DNA from: Tumidithrix helvetica
GTDB lineage: Bacteria; Cyanobacteriota; Cyanobacteriia; Pseudanabaenales; Pseudanabaenaceae
Direction: 5' to 3'
DNA length: 64,000 nt
Assembly: GCF_965232925.1 (NCBI RefSeq)
Contig: NZ_CBDDRA010000003.1
Location: forward strand, 186,001 to 250,000
Shown here in pieces: positions 24,713 to 34,900 of this stretch. The notes below the pieces were generated by a model. The model saw nothing but the letters and a program-made list of their open reading frames with translations, ran no database searches and had not been told where the DNA came from. Each line of letters opens with the position of its first letter. Position 1 is the stretch's first letter. Both the position numbers and the translations under genes were made by a program.

Positions 24713-26537
24713 CTTGCTCTAAGAATTGTCGAGCAATACGTCCCCAATCTACACGAGCATCTTGGGCTGCTTGCCGTCTTTTACCATCAGGTTGCTCATC
24801 TTCATAACGTGCCCATGCCATGAGCAAAAGCTTTAAACCGTCAAGTGAGTTAGTTAGTCGCGATCGCAAAGTTTCTGCATCAACGCCTTCAACTTCTTCT
24901 TCTAAGACTTCGACTAAATTTTTATAGGCGGGATGGCTTGTATTTAAGGTGACGATGATAGCTCCACCTCTAGGCTTGACCGAGAAGAATGCAGCAGTCT
25001 CTAAGTCTGCTTCAACAAAGGTGTACTTTAGCCCGTCATCGACAGTGGATGCAGCTAGTTCTTTTGCTTTAATTTCAGCGATTCCCTCATCTTTGAGCGT
25101 CAACTCTATAGCTTCTTGCCTTACTGCCTTTGGTAAAGTCTCATCTAAATCGCTCTGTCCCGGATGTCCTTCTTCTTTACGCTTTTCCGTTACTGTAGTG
25201 GCTACTTTCTCAGCTAAATGTACATCGTGGCGCTGACTAGATGGACGAGTTCCCTTAGTCTGTGCTGTTAACCATCGGCGAATAATTCTAATCTGATTAT
25301 CAATTTTTTGAATTATATCGAACAATGGAATTCTCGGATCGTTGTTATCTCTAAGTTCTTCCTTTAGCTGAGCCATGGTAAGACCATCTTCCAATAGAGA
25401 TTCTGGATCGATTTTGACTAATTCTGCAAAATTACGGGCTGATTGTTTGTTATTTGTAACTCCAAATAGGTCGTCAAGGGAGGGTGGAAAATCAATCTCA
25501 ACTCCCCACCATCGTTCAGTAGGATCGTACTTAATTACCAAAGACTGATCGAGTTCAAGTTCTCTCCCAGCGCGAACAATGGAAATCCCTACATTTTTCT
25601 CGGCGTGCTTGCCATGCGGAAGACTCCCAGGATTAACTCCCGGTTTAGGAGGTGTTCTCGCCTCTTCTTTTGCATAGGAGAAGCGGACTTTAACCTCATG
25701 TTCTTTGTCTCGAAAGTCAATCTTAAAAGTTGCTTCATAGGCAGAGTCACTTTCCCAAACCTGAAACATCGGGGTATTAGCAAAAGGCTCAGGACAGGAT
25801 GTTTTAGCCATGAGATAGGATGGATCGTTAGGCGATGCTATTTTTTCAGATATTTTGTTACCGTGATTGTCTATATCAAAAGCCAGCATCCGAATAGAAG
25901 CTTGCCCATTTTCTAGAAACTTGCGGTACATTCTGCCAATCAGAAACTCTGAGTTGTCAATGATTGTCTTCCCAGTTTTCCAAATACATCGATCAATTTC
26001 TGACCAAACAACAAGAGTGCCACTTTTCTCAAAACCTTTGCTAACTTGCTTCCAAAAATCTGGAATTCTTTTATCGTTTTTAGGCTCTGGGACTTCTGTT
26101 AATTTCTTCTGCCTAATTTCATTGAGGTCAAGATAGCTATGCAAAGCATTTTCACTACCATTCTGCCATGACCAAACATCAACACGCTGACATTGAGATA
26201 TAGAGGAGGAGGGTAAACCCATACCAAATCTGCCAATTCCTGTGTGTTTTTCTTCATCCAAATAGGTGCCATTTCCAAACTGAAGAGCCAAACGCAAGAC
26301 ATTTGCATCCATGCCCGTGCCATTGTCTAGAACAGCTATTTGAAAAATGCGAGAACTTGCTCTTTTAGCAACCATTTCTTTTTTCTCGGCACAGAGTAGC
26401 TCAACTTTGGTTGCACTCGCTTGAATGGCATTATCCATCAATTCTGCAATCGCATAGGCAGCATTCTTATAGCCATTGTCACGCATCGCCTGAACAGCTA
26501 AGTGAGCGGGTACTATGTCATGTGGGTTATTTGCCAT
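24705..26537 (-). CDS. GHKL (MutL/Hsp90-type) ATPase 1
   Basis: 610 residues from ATG 26537, which overlaps the helicase stop as TAATG. The N-terminal ATPase has AELMDNAIQA (E32, N36), VLDNGTGMD, and GIGRFGMGLPSSS. The middle is unlike MutL or gyrase B, and the C-terminus contains an acidic region (EVLEEEVEGVD). Such ATPases occur in several defence systems with helicases and nucleases. Tight overlaps with a helicase and a PLD gene point to one complex. Confidence 0.8.
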   Translation of the reverse strand: MANNPHDIVPAHLAVQAMRDNGYKNAAYAIAELMDNAIQASATKVELLCAEKKEMVAKRASSRIFQIAVLDNGTGMDANVLRLALQFGNGTYLDEEKHTGIGRFGMGLPSSSISQCQRVDVWSWQNGSENALHSYLDLNEIRQKKLTEVPEPKNDKRIPDFWKQVSKGFEKSGTLVVWSEIDRCIWKTGKTIIDNSEFLIGRMYRKFLENGQASIRMLAFDIDNHGNKISEKIASPNDPSYLMAKTSCPEPFANTPMFQVWESDSAYEATFKIDFRDKEHEVKVRFSYAKEEARTPPKPGVNPGSLPHGKHAEKNVGISIVRAGRELELDQSLVIKYDPTERWWGVEIDFPPSLDDLFGVTNNKQSARNFAELVKIDPESLLEDGLTMAQLKEELRDNNDPRIPLFDIIQKIDNQIRIIRRWLTAQTKGTRPSSQRHDVHLAEKVATTVTEKRKEEGHPGQSDLDETLPKAVRQEAIELTLKDEGIAEIKAKELAASTVDDGLKYTFVEADLETAAFFSVKPRGGAIIVTLNTSHPAYKNLVEVLEEEVEGVDAETLRSRLTNSLDGLKLLLMAWARYEDEQPDGKRRQAAQDARVDWGRIARQFLEQDE

Positions 26538-28177
26538 TAGTCTTTTCTCCAAACATCTTCCCAATTTGTAAAAGCTTCTGATATTGACCCAAACCCCGGT
26601 AGTCCACTGTCAACAACAGTAACAATTTCTGCGGTTGCATTACCACCTGCTTTTACTCCACGAATCACCCGCCCGACCATCTGGCTGTAAAGCACAAGAG
26701 AGCTTGTAGGACGAGCAATCACAGCAGCACTTGTTTGTGGAGCATCAAAACCAGTAGTTAATACCCCATAATTGCATAATATTTGTGGCTCTGGACTGTT
26801 GGTCTTAAATTCTGTGATTAAGCGATCGCGCTCTGAAGATGGTGTACTGCCAGTGATTACATTTGCTTTTAGTCCTCTTACCTTCAACACCGTAGCTAAA
26901 AGCTTGGCATGGTTAACCGAAATGGCAAATACTAAAATACGGCGATGTCTGTAAGTTAAATTTTCTGCTTCAAGTAAAATCCGTAAATTGCGCTGTTCAT
27001 CATCAGCTAAACGATTTAAAATATGTTGCGGTAGTTCTAATTCTTCTTGGATAAGGAGGCGATCGCGTTCTGTTAGCTCTAATCCACTTTGATATAGAAG
27101 GGACTTAAATATGGGTTTGGCTAAGTATTGCTCGGCAATTAAATATTCGACTGGGCTACTGTAACCTTCAATTTCAAGGGTGACTTTATTCTGTCCAAAA
27201 AATTTAGCAAGCTTTGCATCAGCATTAATATCTGACCAAGTACGTCCGGGGGTTGCAGTTAATCCTAATAATGCTGTCCTCTCGTAGGGGATAACTAGGC
27301 TATCAAGAACAAGGCTGTAGGTTTCAGCGATCGCCTGATGTGCCTCATCAATTACGACCAAACTACTCCGACTTCCCAATTGATTAATAAATTGAATACT
27401 CCGTTTAGCCCGACTGTATAGTTTTGAGAGTCCAGCAACCACTATGCCATCTCGCACATCAGCTAAATCGAGTTCGTGATTACCCCAGAAGCGATAGAGA
27501 TTAATTGGGCGATCGCCTAGAAACTTCCATGCCTTAAAAAATTCTACTGCCGCTTGCTCACAAAGCTCTTCACTATATGCCAGCCAAACTATTAAGGTTG
27601 GTTCTTGGGAACGTAAGCGATCGCAAATTACATTCATTGCTGTCCGAGTTTTGCCCGATCCCGTAGGCATATGAAGCAACACTCTTTTAGGCTCCTGCAA
27701 TAGATACTGCTTTACCTTGTGAATGGCATGACGCTGATGAGCGAAAAGAGCATACTGTGGTTGGGCAATCTCCGTTGATGGATTTTCGTCTATAATTTCA
27801 GGCTTTGGCAGAGATAACTCAAAAAAGTTAAATAATGCCCGTTCTCGCTCAGAATTCTTACGAATTTTTACTTCTCTCAATGCTTTGAATACATCACCAT
27901 TGGTAGGAGCATCATACAAAATCGAAGCTAAAATCTCTGCCTGTTCTGGACGTAGTAACTCAAGTAGTTGTCTACGACTTGTTTCATTTAGAAGTAAACT
28001 TTCAGGGCTGTGAAATTCTAGTAGGACTTCTCTCAATTGGCTTGGAGATGTCAGACTAGAGTCAAGTAACCTAAGCGATCGCAATACTGCACTACCAAGC
28101 AAATTCTGTAGTACCTCATCATCAACTCTTGATAGAAGGTCATCAAATTTCATCTGAATCAAATAATCTAAAAACAC
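26537..28177 (-). CDS. SF2 DEAH-type helicase
   Basis: 546 residues from GTG 28177; ATG 28153 is an alternative. Walker A is MPTGSGKTRTA near residue 173, the DEAH box VVIDEAHQAI, motif III LGLTATPGRTW, and motif VI SQMVGRVIRG. The first 140 residues are helical with no known domain. Restriction-type helicases of this kind translocate DNA. It sits between a GIY-YIG protein and a GHKL ATPase in the operon. Confidence 0.85.
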   Translation of the reverse strand: MFLDYLIQMKFDDLLSRVDDEVLQNLLGSAVLRSLRLLDSSLTSPSQLREVLLEFHSPESLLLNETSRRQLLELLRPEQAEILASILYDAPTNGDVFKALREVKIRKNSERERALFNFFELSLPKPEIIDENPSTEIAQPQYALFAHQRHAIHKVKQYLLQEPKRVLLHMPTGSGKTRTAMNVICDRLRSQEPTLIVWLAYSEELCEQAAVEFFKAWKFLGDRPINLYRFWGNHELDLADVRDGIVVAGLSKLYSRAKRSIQFINQLGSRSSLVVIDEAHQAIAETYSLVLDSLVIPYERTALLGLTATPGRTWSDINADAKLAKFFGQNKVTLEIEGYSSPVEYLIAEQYLAKPIFKSLLYQSGLELTERDRLLIQEELELPQHILNRLADDEQRNLRILLEAENLTYRHRRILVFAISVNHAKLLATVLKVRGLKANVITGSTPSSERDRLITEFKTNSPEPQILCNYGVLTTGFDAPQTSAAVIARPTSSLVLYSQMVGRVIRGVKAGGNATAEIVTVVDSGLPGFGSISEAFTNWEDVWRKD

Positions 28178-28190
28178 CTGTCATCTTTAA

Positions 28191-28661
28191 TCAAGAAGCA
28201 GAATAGTTAGCTTGGAAGTTTTTGACAATTTCCATGGCATACTTCCTAATAAAAGGGGAAGAAGTTCTATCGCTACATCTAATGTTGGAAATTACTTGAA
28301 ATTTTGGTTCTACATCGCCACGGATATCTCGAAGTCCAATCTGAACAAGATATTCAATAGCCTCACGATATGATGTCTCTATTCCAAAATATTCTGGTTC
28401 TTGTGGAAGTGGATAAGATACTAGAATCAAATCATCTGCCTCCTCAAGTTTTACACCGACCTCTTCTTCAAATCTCTGACGAAGTGTTCCTTTATTTTGA
28501 ATATGACTGAAGGCTCTACCAATTGAGCCTCGTTTATCATTTGTTTGTCCAACATAGATGATTTGCCACTTCTTCGATATCCACACGTAAATGTATGCTT
28601 TACGGTATCCATCAAAGCATGACGAGATAATACTCCAAACTGGTGTCTTTGCTTTAACCAT
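28191..28661 (-). CDS. GIY-YIG-like nuclease
   Basis: 156 residues. A GIY-YIG core is visible: AYIYVWISKKWQIIYVGQTND, then GSIGRAFSHI, with E118 in YREAIEYL as a possible metal ligand. The tail IRKYAMEIVKNF is basic. It starts three bases after the stop of GHKL ATPase 2 and the helicase follows after 13 bases. It may be a nicking nuclease in the same system. Confidence 0.7.
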   Translation of the reverse strand: MVKAKTPVWSIISSCFDGYRKAYIYVWISKKWQIIYVGQTNDKRGSIGRAFSHIQNKGTLRQRFEEEVGVKLEEADDLILVSYPLPQEPEYFGIETSYREAIEYLVQIGLRDIRGDVEPKFQVISNIRCSDRTSSPFIRKYAMEIVKNFQANYSAS

Positions 28662-28664
28662 AAC

Positions 28665-30437
28665 TTATGACTGACCCAGTGGAGGTAATTTACCATCTAA
28701 CTGTCTACACATTGCAGCTAAATACTCTGAAATAATTCGTCTATACTCCGAGATTATTTGCTGAACGTCTTTTCGATCAAGAGATGTAATGGTTTTCTGT
28801 GCATATACTTCAGCATCAGACATTTGAAGTAATAATAGCTGGATCATTACTTGAAGATCCTTATTTTCACTATTTTCTTCAAAAACCAGACGTGCAAATC
28901 TATGAAACTTATTTATCCTGACACACCCTCCATGGTCGGTGTCATAATAAGGCTCCCAAAGAGCATTGTCCTCGACATTAGAAACCTTATATATTTTGTT
29001 ACCTGCTGGATTAGTATCCTCTCTTAAAGCCTTCGCTAAATCATCCTCATCTAGCTCACTATCATCAACCTCTCTACCTTCTGTGTCGCTTTTCAATTGA
29101 ACTGCAGTTTGACGTAGTTTAGTTTGCATCTCTTCTTCAACTTCTTTTCCTCTCTTAGCTTTTTCTCGCTCAATAGCAGGAGTTGCAATCGGCTCACCAG
29201 GGAGACTATCTAAGGGCTCAAACTCTGCAGCAATTTCATTCGCAGTTAAATTTGGATCTTGCCCTTCAAACTCTTTCTTCAAAAAGTTTCCTCGTAACCA
29301 AGCTCTTTTACTTTTTCTCTTGTACTCATCTGAACGATCACTAATTTCCCGATAAGCTTCATCGGAGAGAGTTAATGTAGACTTCTTTACATCAATATTG
29401 AAACTATCATCAGCACTTTCATCAATTAAAATTCTGCCTCTAAAGGCATAAAAATCTTGATCTTGAGGGATAATTCCGTCAAAAGATTCTGCCCATGATA
29501 TGAGCCGCTTGTTGCGGTATACATAATAGCCATAATTGCCTGCTCCTATTTTATATTTACTAGCAACCTGGCTACGTTTTCCTCGTTCTTCTAAATCAAA
29601 TATTGGAGGATAAGGAAGCTGAGTTACTTCAATCTTAGCTTTAACAGCTTCTCTCAAATCAAGAGTGATTTCTTTCGGCTTCTCAATCCATTTTACAGTC
29701 TTCCCGTCCCAAGAATTCTCGTCCAAGTTACCATTTGAGTCAGCTTCGTCAATAAAAAGGACATCAAAGGGTTCAATACTCTTATCATTGATTGAGATTT
29801 TTATGTCGTCTTCTCTCATAAAGTAGTAATAAATAACTCCTACTTTAGTTGTCAATTCTTCTGTGGTTTTCTTGACGCTTGGATGATTGACCATTCTAAC
29901 TTTTCCAATCCTCACAATAGTTCCCTTCCCAGAAGGTAGATATTGATCAATTAAACATTGGTCATCTTCCGTCAGTTCAAGTGACTTAGCAAAATACCTA
30001 CCCTCTTGTTGAATCTCAGGTAAAGATACAATATATTTTTTGAATGGATGAGTATCGCCTGGTGATGATATGAGGTGTAATTCTTCTCCCTGCGAAAATA
30101 CTGCCGATTTTAACCCAAGTCCAAATTTAGAAAGCGAGTTTGCTTCATAAGCCTGATCAGAAGACCCTAGTTTCAGAGCTTCTATCATCTCAGTCTCATT
30201 CATTCCCTTACCATCATCAATGACAAGATACTCTTTAATATTGTTTTTTTTATTATCGTTTAAATCTTCCCGTTCCTTAAGAATTTGGATATAAATATTT
30301 TGGGCTTTTGCGCGAACAGAATTATCCAGAATGTCACATATTGCAGTTGCAGGAATATAACCAATTCGGCTTAATCCAAAAACTATTCTGCCTGGATCAA
30401 TTTCTAGGCTTACTTCAGTAACTTTTTGCTCAGGCAT
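28665..30437 (-). CDS. GHKL ATPase 2
   Basis: 590 residues. N-terminal motifs: ICDILDNSVRA (D in place of the usual E of the N-box, N39), VIDDGKGM and LSKFGLGLKSA. The centre has a transducer-like stretch, then a lysine/glutamate-rich segment (EREKAKRGKEVEEEMQTKL) likely to be coiled coil. It is not close in sequence to GHKL ATPase 1. Two different GHKL ATPases in one operon suggest a heteromeric machine. Confidence 0.8.
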   Translation of the reverse strand: MPEQKVTEVSLEIDPGRIVFGLSRIGYIPATAICDILDNSVRAKAQNIYIQILKEREDLNDNKKNNIKEYLVIDDGKGMNETEMIEALKLGSSDQAYEANSLSKFGLGLKSAVFSQGEELHLISSPGDTHPFKKYIVSLPEIQQEGRYFAKSLELTEDDQCLIDQYLPSGKGTIVRIGKVRMVNHPSVKKTTEELTTKVGVIYYYFMREDDIKISINDKSIEPFDVLFIDEADSNGNLDENSWDGKTVKWIEKPKEITLDLREAVKAKIEVTQLPYPPIFDLEERGKRSQVASKYKIGAGNYGYYVYRNKRLISWAESFDGIIPQDQDFYAFRGRILIDESADDSFNIDVKKSTLTLSDEAYREISDRSDEYKRKSKRAWLRGNFLKKEFEGQDPNLTANEIAAEFEPLDSLPGEPIATPAIEREKAKRGKEVEEEMQTKLRQTAVQLKSDTEGREVDDSELDEDDLAKALREDTNPAGNKIYKVSNVEDNALWEPYYDTDHGGCVRINKFHRFARLVFEENSENKDLQVMIQLLLLQMSDAEVYAQKTITSLDRKDVQQIISEYRRIISEYLAAMCRQLDGKLPPLGQS

Positions 30438-30482
30438 TTTATTTTCTCTTTTGTACTAACTTAGTATAAAAATAATTCATTG

Positions 30483-31295
30483 TTACAAGTGACAAGCCAT
30501 ACATGGCAACTCAAAATCCTGATCGTCAAGAACAGTTTCTAATACTTCTGCCAGCGATCGCTTAATCGATAAATTTTGCTCTCTTAGCAGCGATTTCTCA
30601 TGATCGGCAATAATTTGATCCTTACGCTCAATAAGTTCTAACAAAGTTTCACCCTGAACCCATGTATAGGGATAACCCCGATCTTCCGTAGTTTTTCTTT
30701 CATACTCTACAGCTTGGGCAAAATATTCAGGATGCTCTTCTGAGAGTCTGACCCATTCATATTTACGTTGGAAAAAGCAAAAGAAACAACCTGACCGAGT
30801 ACGCCAACGGTAGTAATCTGGCAGCCCAATACCACTCTCATCCAGAATCTGTAAAATATCAGTTTTAACTAACCCATCCTCTTTGAAGGGGAAAACGGGC
30901 TTAATATTTGGCTTAGTAGAGATATAACCATCCCGCTTTTCGTCTGCTCGAATGCCGATGTAGCTAACAGCTTCATCTGTCCCGATAAACTTCTCTAAAG
31001 GTTTGATCTTCATCATGTCAGTACACCAGCGCATCTTTGGAGAGGGCAAGACCCCACCATAAACATCTAGCCAGTGGTCAAAGCCTCTCTCAGGGCTAAG
31101 ATAGGAAATCTTTATGCCTAAACGAGCCTCAATGCGATTAAGGTAATCATAGGTTTCAGGTAATTCTTTGTGGGTATCGCAGAAAAAGTATTCCATTGGC
31201 AATTCTGGATATTTTTGCTTCATCCAAATCGCCAAAGCTGTACTATCTTTGCCACCTGATAACCCAAGAATATGTCTAACAGGTTTACTTGTCAT
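30483..31295 (-). CDS. PAPS-reductase-family protein (second DndC/CysH-like protein)
   Basis: 270 residues. The PP-loop LSGGKDST lies at 12-19. Cysteines in RWCTDMMKIKP, GCFFCFF and the C-terminal CMAC could hold an iron-sulfur cluster. It is half the size of DndC at 17741 and not a copy of it. It heads the minus operon, 45 bases before GHKL ATPase 2. Proteins of this type act in DNA sulfur chemistry (DndC, SspD) or sulfate assimilation; the setting favours defence. Confidence 0.82.
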   Translation of the reverse strand: MTSKPVRHILGLSGGKDSTALAIWMKQKYPELPMEYFFCDTHKELPETYDYLNRIEARLGIKISYLSPERGFDHWLDVYGGVLPSPKMRWCTDMMKIKPLEKFIGTDEAVSYIGIRADEKRDGYISTKPNIKPVFPFKEDGLVKTDILQILDESGIGLPDYYRWRTRSGCFFCFFQRKYEWVRLSEEHPEYFAQAVEYERKTTEDRGYPYTWVQGETLLELIERKDQIIADHEKSLLREQNLSIKRSLAEVLETVLDDQDFELPCMACHL

Positions 31296-31350
31296 AGATT
31301 ATATTTGCCTTTAGCAGTATCATACACATATAGCATGTGTATTACCAGCC

Positions 31351-31593
31351 ATGAATCAACGAATTAATATCACATTACCTACCGAAACTTTAGAACTAAT
31401 AGATCGCAATGTCCAAAAAGGCGATCGCAGTCATTTTATTGACCAAGCAGTTCAACACTATATTAATGTTACTGCAAAGGAAAATCTAAGACAAAAGCTT
31501 AAACAAGGGGCAGTGCGGTGGGCAGAAAGAGACTTAGGCATTACCCAAGATTGGTTTAATGTTGACGAGGAATCATGGCAAAACAGCAGGTAA
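31351..31593 (+). CDS. CopG/RHH-family antitoxin
   Basis: 80 residues with an N-terminal ribbon-helix-helix: RINITLPTETLELIDRNV, then RSHFIDQAVQHYI. The C-terminal tail (WAERDLGITQDWF) would wrap the toxin. It overlaps the mazF start by 19 bases. It is divergent from the PAPS-reductase gene, sharing a 55-base promoter region. Confidence 0.88.
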   Translation: MNQRINITLPTETLELIDRNVQKGDRSHFIDQAVQHYINVTAKENLRQKLKQGAVRWAERDLGITQDWFNVDEESWQNSR

Positions 31594-31943
31594 CATTTCC
31601 TAAAAGAGGTGAAATTTACCTAGTAAACTTTGACCCAACTGTTGGCTCAGAGATTCAAAAGACTCGACCAGCACTTATTCTCCAGAATGATATTTCCAAT
31701 CAGCATAGCCCGATAACTATTGTTGCTGCTCTCACATCACAATTTGATGCCGAACTATTCCCCACTGAAGTTTTAATCAATCCGCCTGAAGGCGGACTAA
31801 CCCACCCGTCAGTTGTTCTACTCAATCAAATCCGCTCGATTGATAGAAAACGCTTAGTAAAAAAGTTAGGGATTATCTCTGAAGGACTAATAGAGAAAGT
31901 AAATAATGCAATTCAAATTAGCTTAGGCTTAATTGATCTTTGA
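31575..31943 (+). CDS. mazF: MazF/PemK-family toxin
   Basis: 122 residues, complete family core: KRGEIYLVNFDPTVGSEIQKTRPALIL, VAALTS, and SVVLLNQIRSIDRKRL. MazF toxins are mRNA endonucleases held in check by the neighbouring antitoxin. The gene overlaps the end of the convergent 1162-residue ATPase gene by 15 bases. The module may stabilise the island. Confidence 0.92.
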   Translation: MAKQQVTFPKRGEIYLVNFDPTVGSEIQKTRPALILQNDISNQHSPITIVAALTSQFDAELFPTEVLINPPEGGLTHPSVVLLNQIRSIDRKRLVKKLGIISEGLIEKVNNAIQISLGLIDL

Positions 31944-34900
31944 ACTTCTCTGAGAATGCTTTTGACTTGTTGTTTTTGCTGAAATTGGAATAATATCTTC
32001 AGAAGCTTGAATGTCCAAGGCGGTCTCAGCAAATATAGCAACCAAGCCTTCTTGTAGTCTTTTATTATTCTGGTACATTGGCTTTTTGAGAATTTCAGCA
32101 ACATCTAGTGCAATTTGCTCCTTATCTTCAGGAGAAATCCAAAGTAAACGGTGAACTTCATAACCATCAGGACGAGCGATAGTAATCCTTCGGGCATCAA
32201 AGCCTTTATTCTTCGATGCTGCCATCCCTTTTTGCAATGCTTCAAGGTTAATAAATCGCCGAGCTAAATCACCGAGCTTAGATTCAAAGGCAACGACATC
32301 ATTATCTGACCAAGACTCAGCAGGCTTATCAGAGACAATCATCAGCAATGACTCTAGCCATGTTTTATCTTCACTATTTTTTTCCGCAGCAGCTAAAGTA
32401 AATCGCCTCAAAGTACGCTCTAGACAGGCATCGGTCAAATAACTCGCTCTAACTCGTAAGTCTTCTCTCAATACTTCTTTACTACTTGTCACGCCAAAAG
32501 CAGCATACAAAAGATCGTAGCAGTAGGCAAGAAGTGAATCGTAAGCAGTTTGAATTTCATGTAATACCTTTACTAACTTACTCTTGAACTCTTTTGCAAT
32601 TACTGCTCCATCCTCACTTTCCCCACTAATAATTGGCTCCATCCCACAGGCGACAGGAAGAGAGTTGAAAATCAATTCATCGGGTTCTTGCGCATTCCCC
32701 AGAGCTTTTACAACCTCCTGTGCTTCTGAAGTAATGCGCTTAGTTTTGGCAGTATAGGCAGGCAGGTTCTTAGCAAATTGGAATAAAGGTTTAACCACAG
32801 ATAGCATCGTCACATTACGAATTTTGGTATTTACCTTCTTAGGATTTGGTGATGTTAAGATTGCCTCTAACTCTCGGAATACCTGCGATCGTACACCGAT
32901 AATTTCAAAATATCTCACAGCAAACCTCTGGGGATGCTTGACCAATAGTTCAAAATGTTCAGAACCCAGTACAGGAATAAACACCCCATCTTTATAGATA
33001 CTGACATCATCATTGTGATAGAGCAGTACCGATGCTAATAAAATAGGAATTAAGCCCCGTTTTACCCCGTAAGGAGGAGCCTCTAGTTGCTGATACAGAT
33101 TATTCAGGGTCAGGGATTTCTGAACTGCTGATAGGCAAAAGCTCTCGATTGCCAGCCAAAATAATTTAATACTTTGCTCTTTTGGAGGATAAAAGCCTAA
33201 AACCTCATTCTCTTGACGGTGGATACCTGTTTGGTTGAGAACGGATTCATAAATACTGGTTTCTGGCCCATAACCTGCTAGTCCCAACCGTTCTTGTTCA
33301 GGATGATTGAGCATAGCCTCAATTAGAGTTCGCATGGCTTTAACAGCCTGCCCAGTGAGTTCTCGCCTATTTATCAGCTCATTCTTTAGGACTGGACTCT
33401 TCTTATAAACTAAATCACAAGCCTTAGAAAGTTGTGCATTAAAGTCTTGATTACGGGCGATCTCTACTTTTTCCCCTAACACCCAGCATTCACATTGTAA
33501 GAGGTTAAAGGTTTCTCTAAAAGTGCTACCTAGCCGTAATTCGGCTTGATGAAAGCGAAAGTTCACTTCTCCTCTAGCCACCCTATCATGCAGAAGTTCA
33601 GAACGAGATTGTAATTTTTGTAATGCCTTATACTCAACCGCTACAGCTTTAAGAACCCCTAGATTAGTCGTAGTAATTAATACTAAAGGCTTTCCCTCAA
33701 TAGTTAATTTAGGATAGTTGGTTGGGGCTACCGAATCAAGCCAATAGGCAATCATGCCATCGTAACTGGGATTAGAACATTGAAGTTTGTCCCAGTTGGT
33801 GCAACTATCTAAATATTTGAACTCAAAGTAACGAACTGTCCCCGTTTGATAGCTATGTCTTTGAGCGATCGCAGGTTTTAGAGAAAAAGAACTACTTAGG
33901 ATTTCCGCAAGAGAATCTCTTTCGGACGCGATCGCGCTGATTAATTCGGCTTCAATATTAAAGTCCGTTCCTTCCCATAGTCTTAATTCATCTTTGCGGT
34001 GATTGATAAATCCTTTGTATGGAAAATCGTTAAGCAGGAGCTTGATTTCAGCTTCACCATCCCTAGAAACATCAATGGTCGTATCAATTAGAGCTAGTCT
34101 GACTAACTGTGGAGTAGCCTTGAACTCACCGACAGAATCTACTAAGTTCAAGATGCCAATCGTTTTCAGCAAATTTAATTCCGAGGTCGAAATTTTCTGC
34201 TCCATGCTGCTAATTAAAGTATGGATTTCTACCCATTTATTCAGTTGAGGACGAGAACCAAAACCCGTCCCAATCGCTTCCACAAAGTAATCATAAATGC
34301 GGTCTAACTTCAGAAGGGGGAAATCTTTATTAAACTCAGTTTCCTGTAAATAATTTTGGAAAGAGTAAGCTTCAGGACTTGCTAAAAAGGTAAACAAAGA
34401 GCGATCGTTTTGGGCATAACTATTACAGAGAATCGGTAATACCAAGGCAGCGATTGGATGTAAAGGATAGGTAGATGCCAATAAGTCAGTTGAAATATCT
34501 TTGACTCCATACCGAGTCAATTGTTTACACCAGTTTTTCGCCCAAGTGTTTATCTTTTTGGAATCGTTTGTTGGAAGTGAAGATACGATCGCTTGCCCCA
34601 TCAATTTAGTCATTTGCCTCGGCAAATCGCTAAAAGCGAAGTCTTTGAAGCGCCCCTGAATTTTTGACCATTCATTGCGTTGCACTGTAGCAAGGCTATG
34701 TCCATAATCCGCAAAAGATTGGTGCAGCATTCCTACAAAATAGAAAGCCTGAGATTTATTGAGCTTTAACTCAGCAATCTGTTGAAGCAGATACAGATCG
34801 TCATTTCTGTGCCGAAGCACAGCAAATTCTAAACTTTTTCCTAGTTCGTCAATAATCAGAATCACAGGTTTTTTAGCAGTCTTTAATACCTCCTTGAGCA

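Noticed and set aside
22636..31295. A DISARM system, suggested by helicase plus PLD genes
   Set aside because: No DUF1998 protein and no DISARM methyltransferase are seen.
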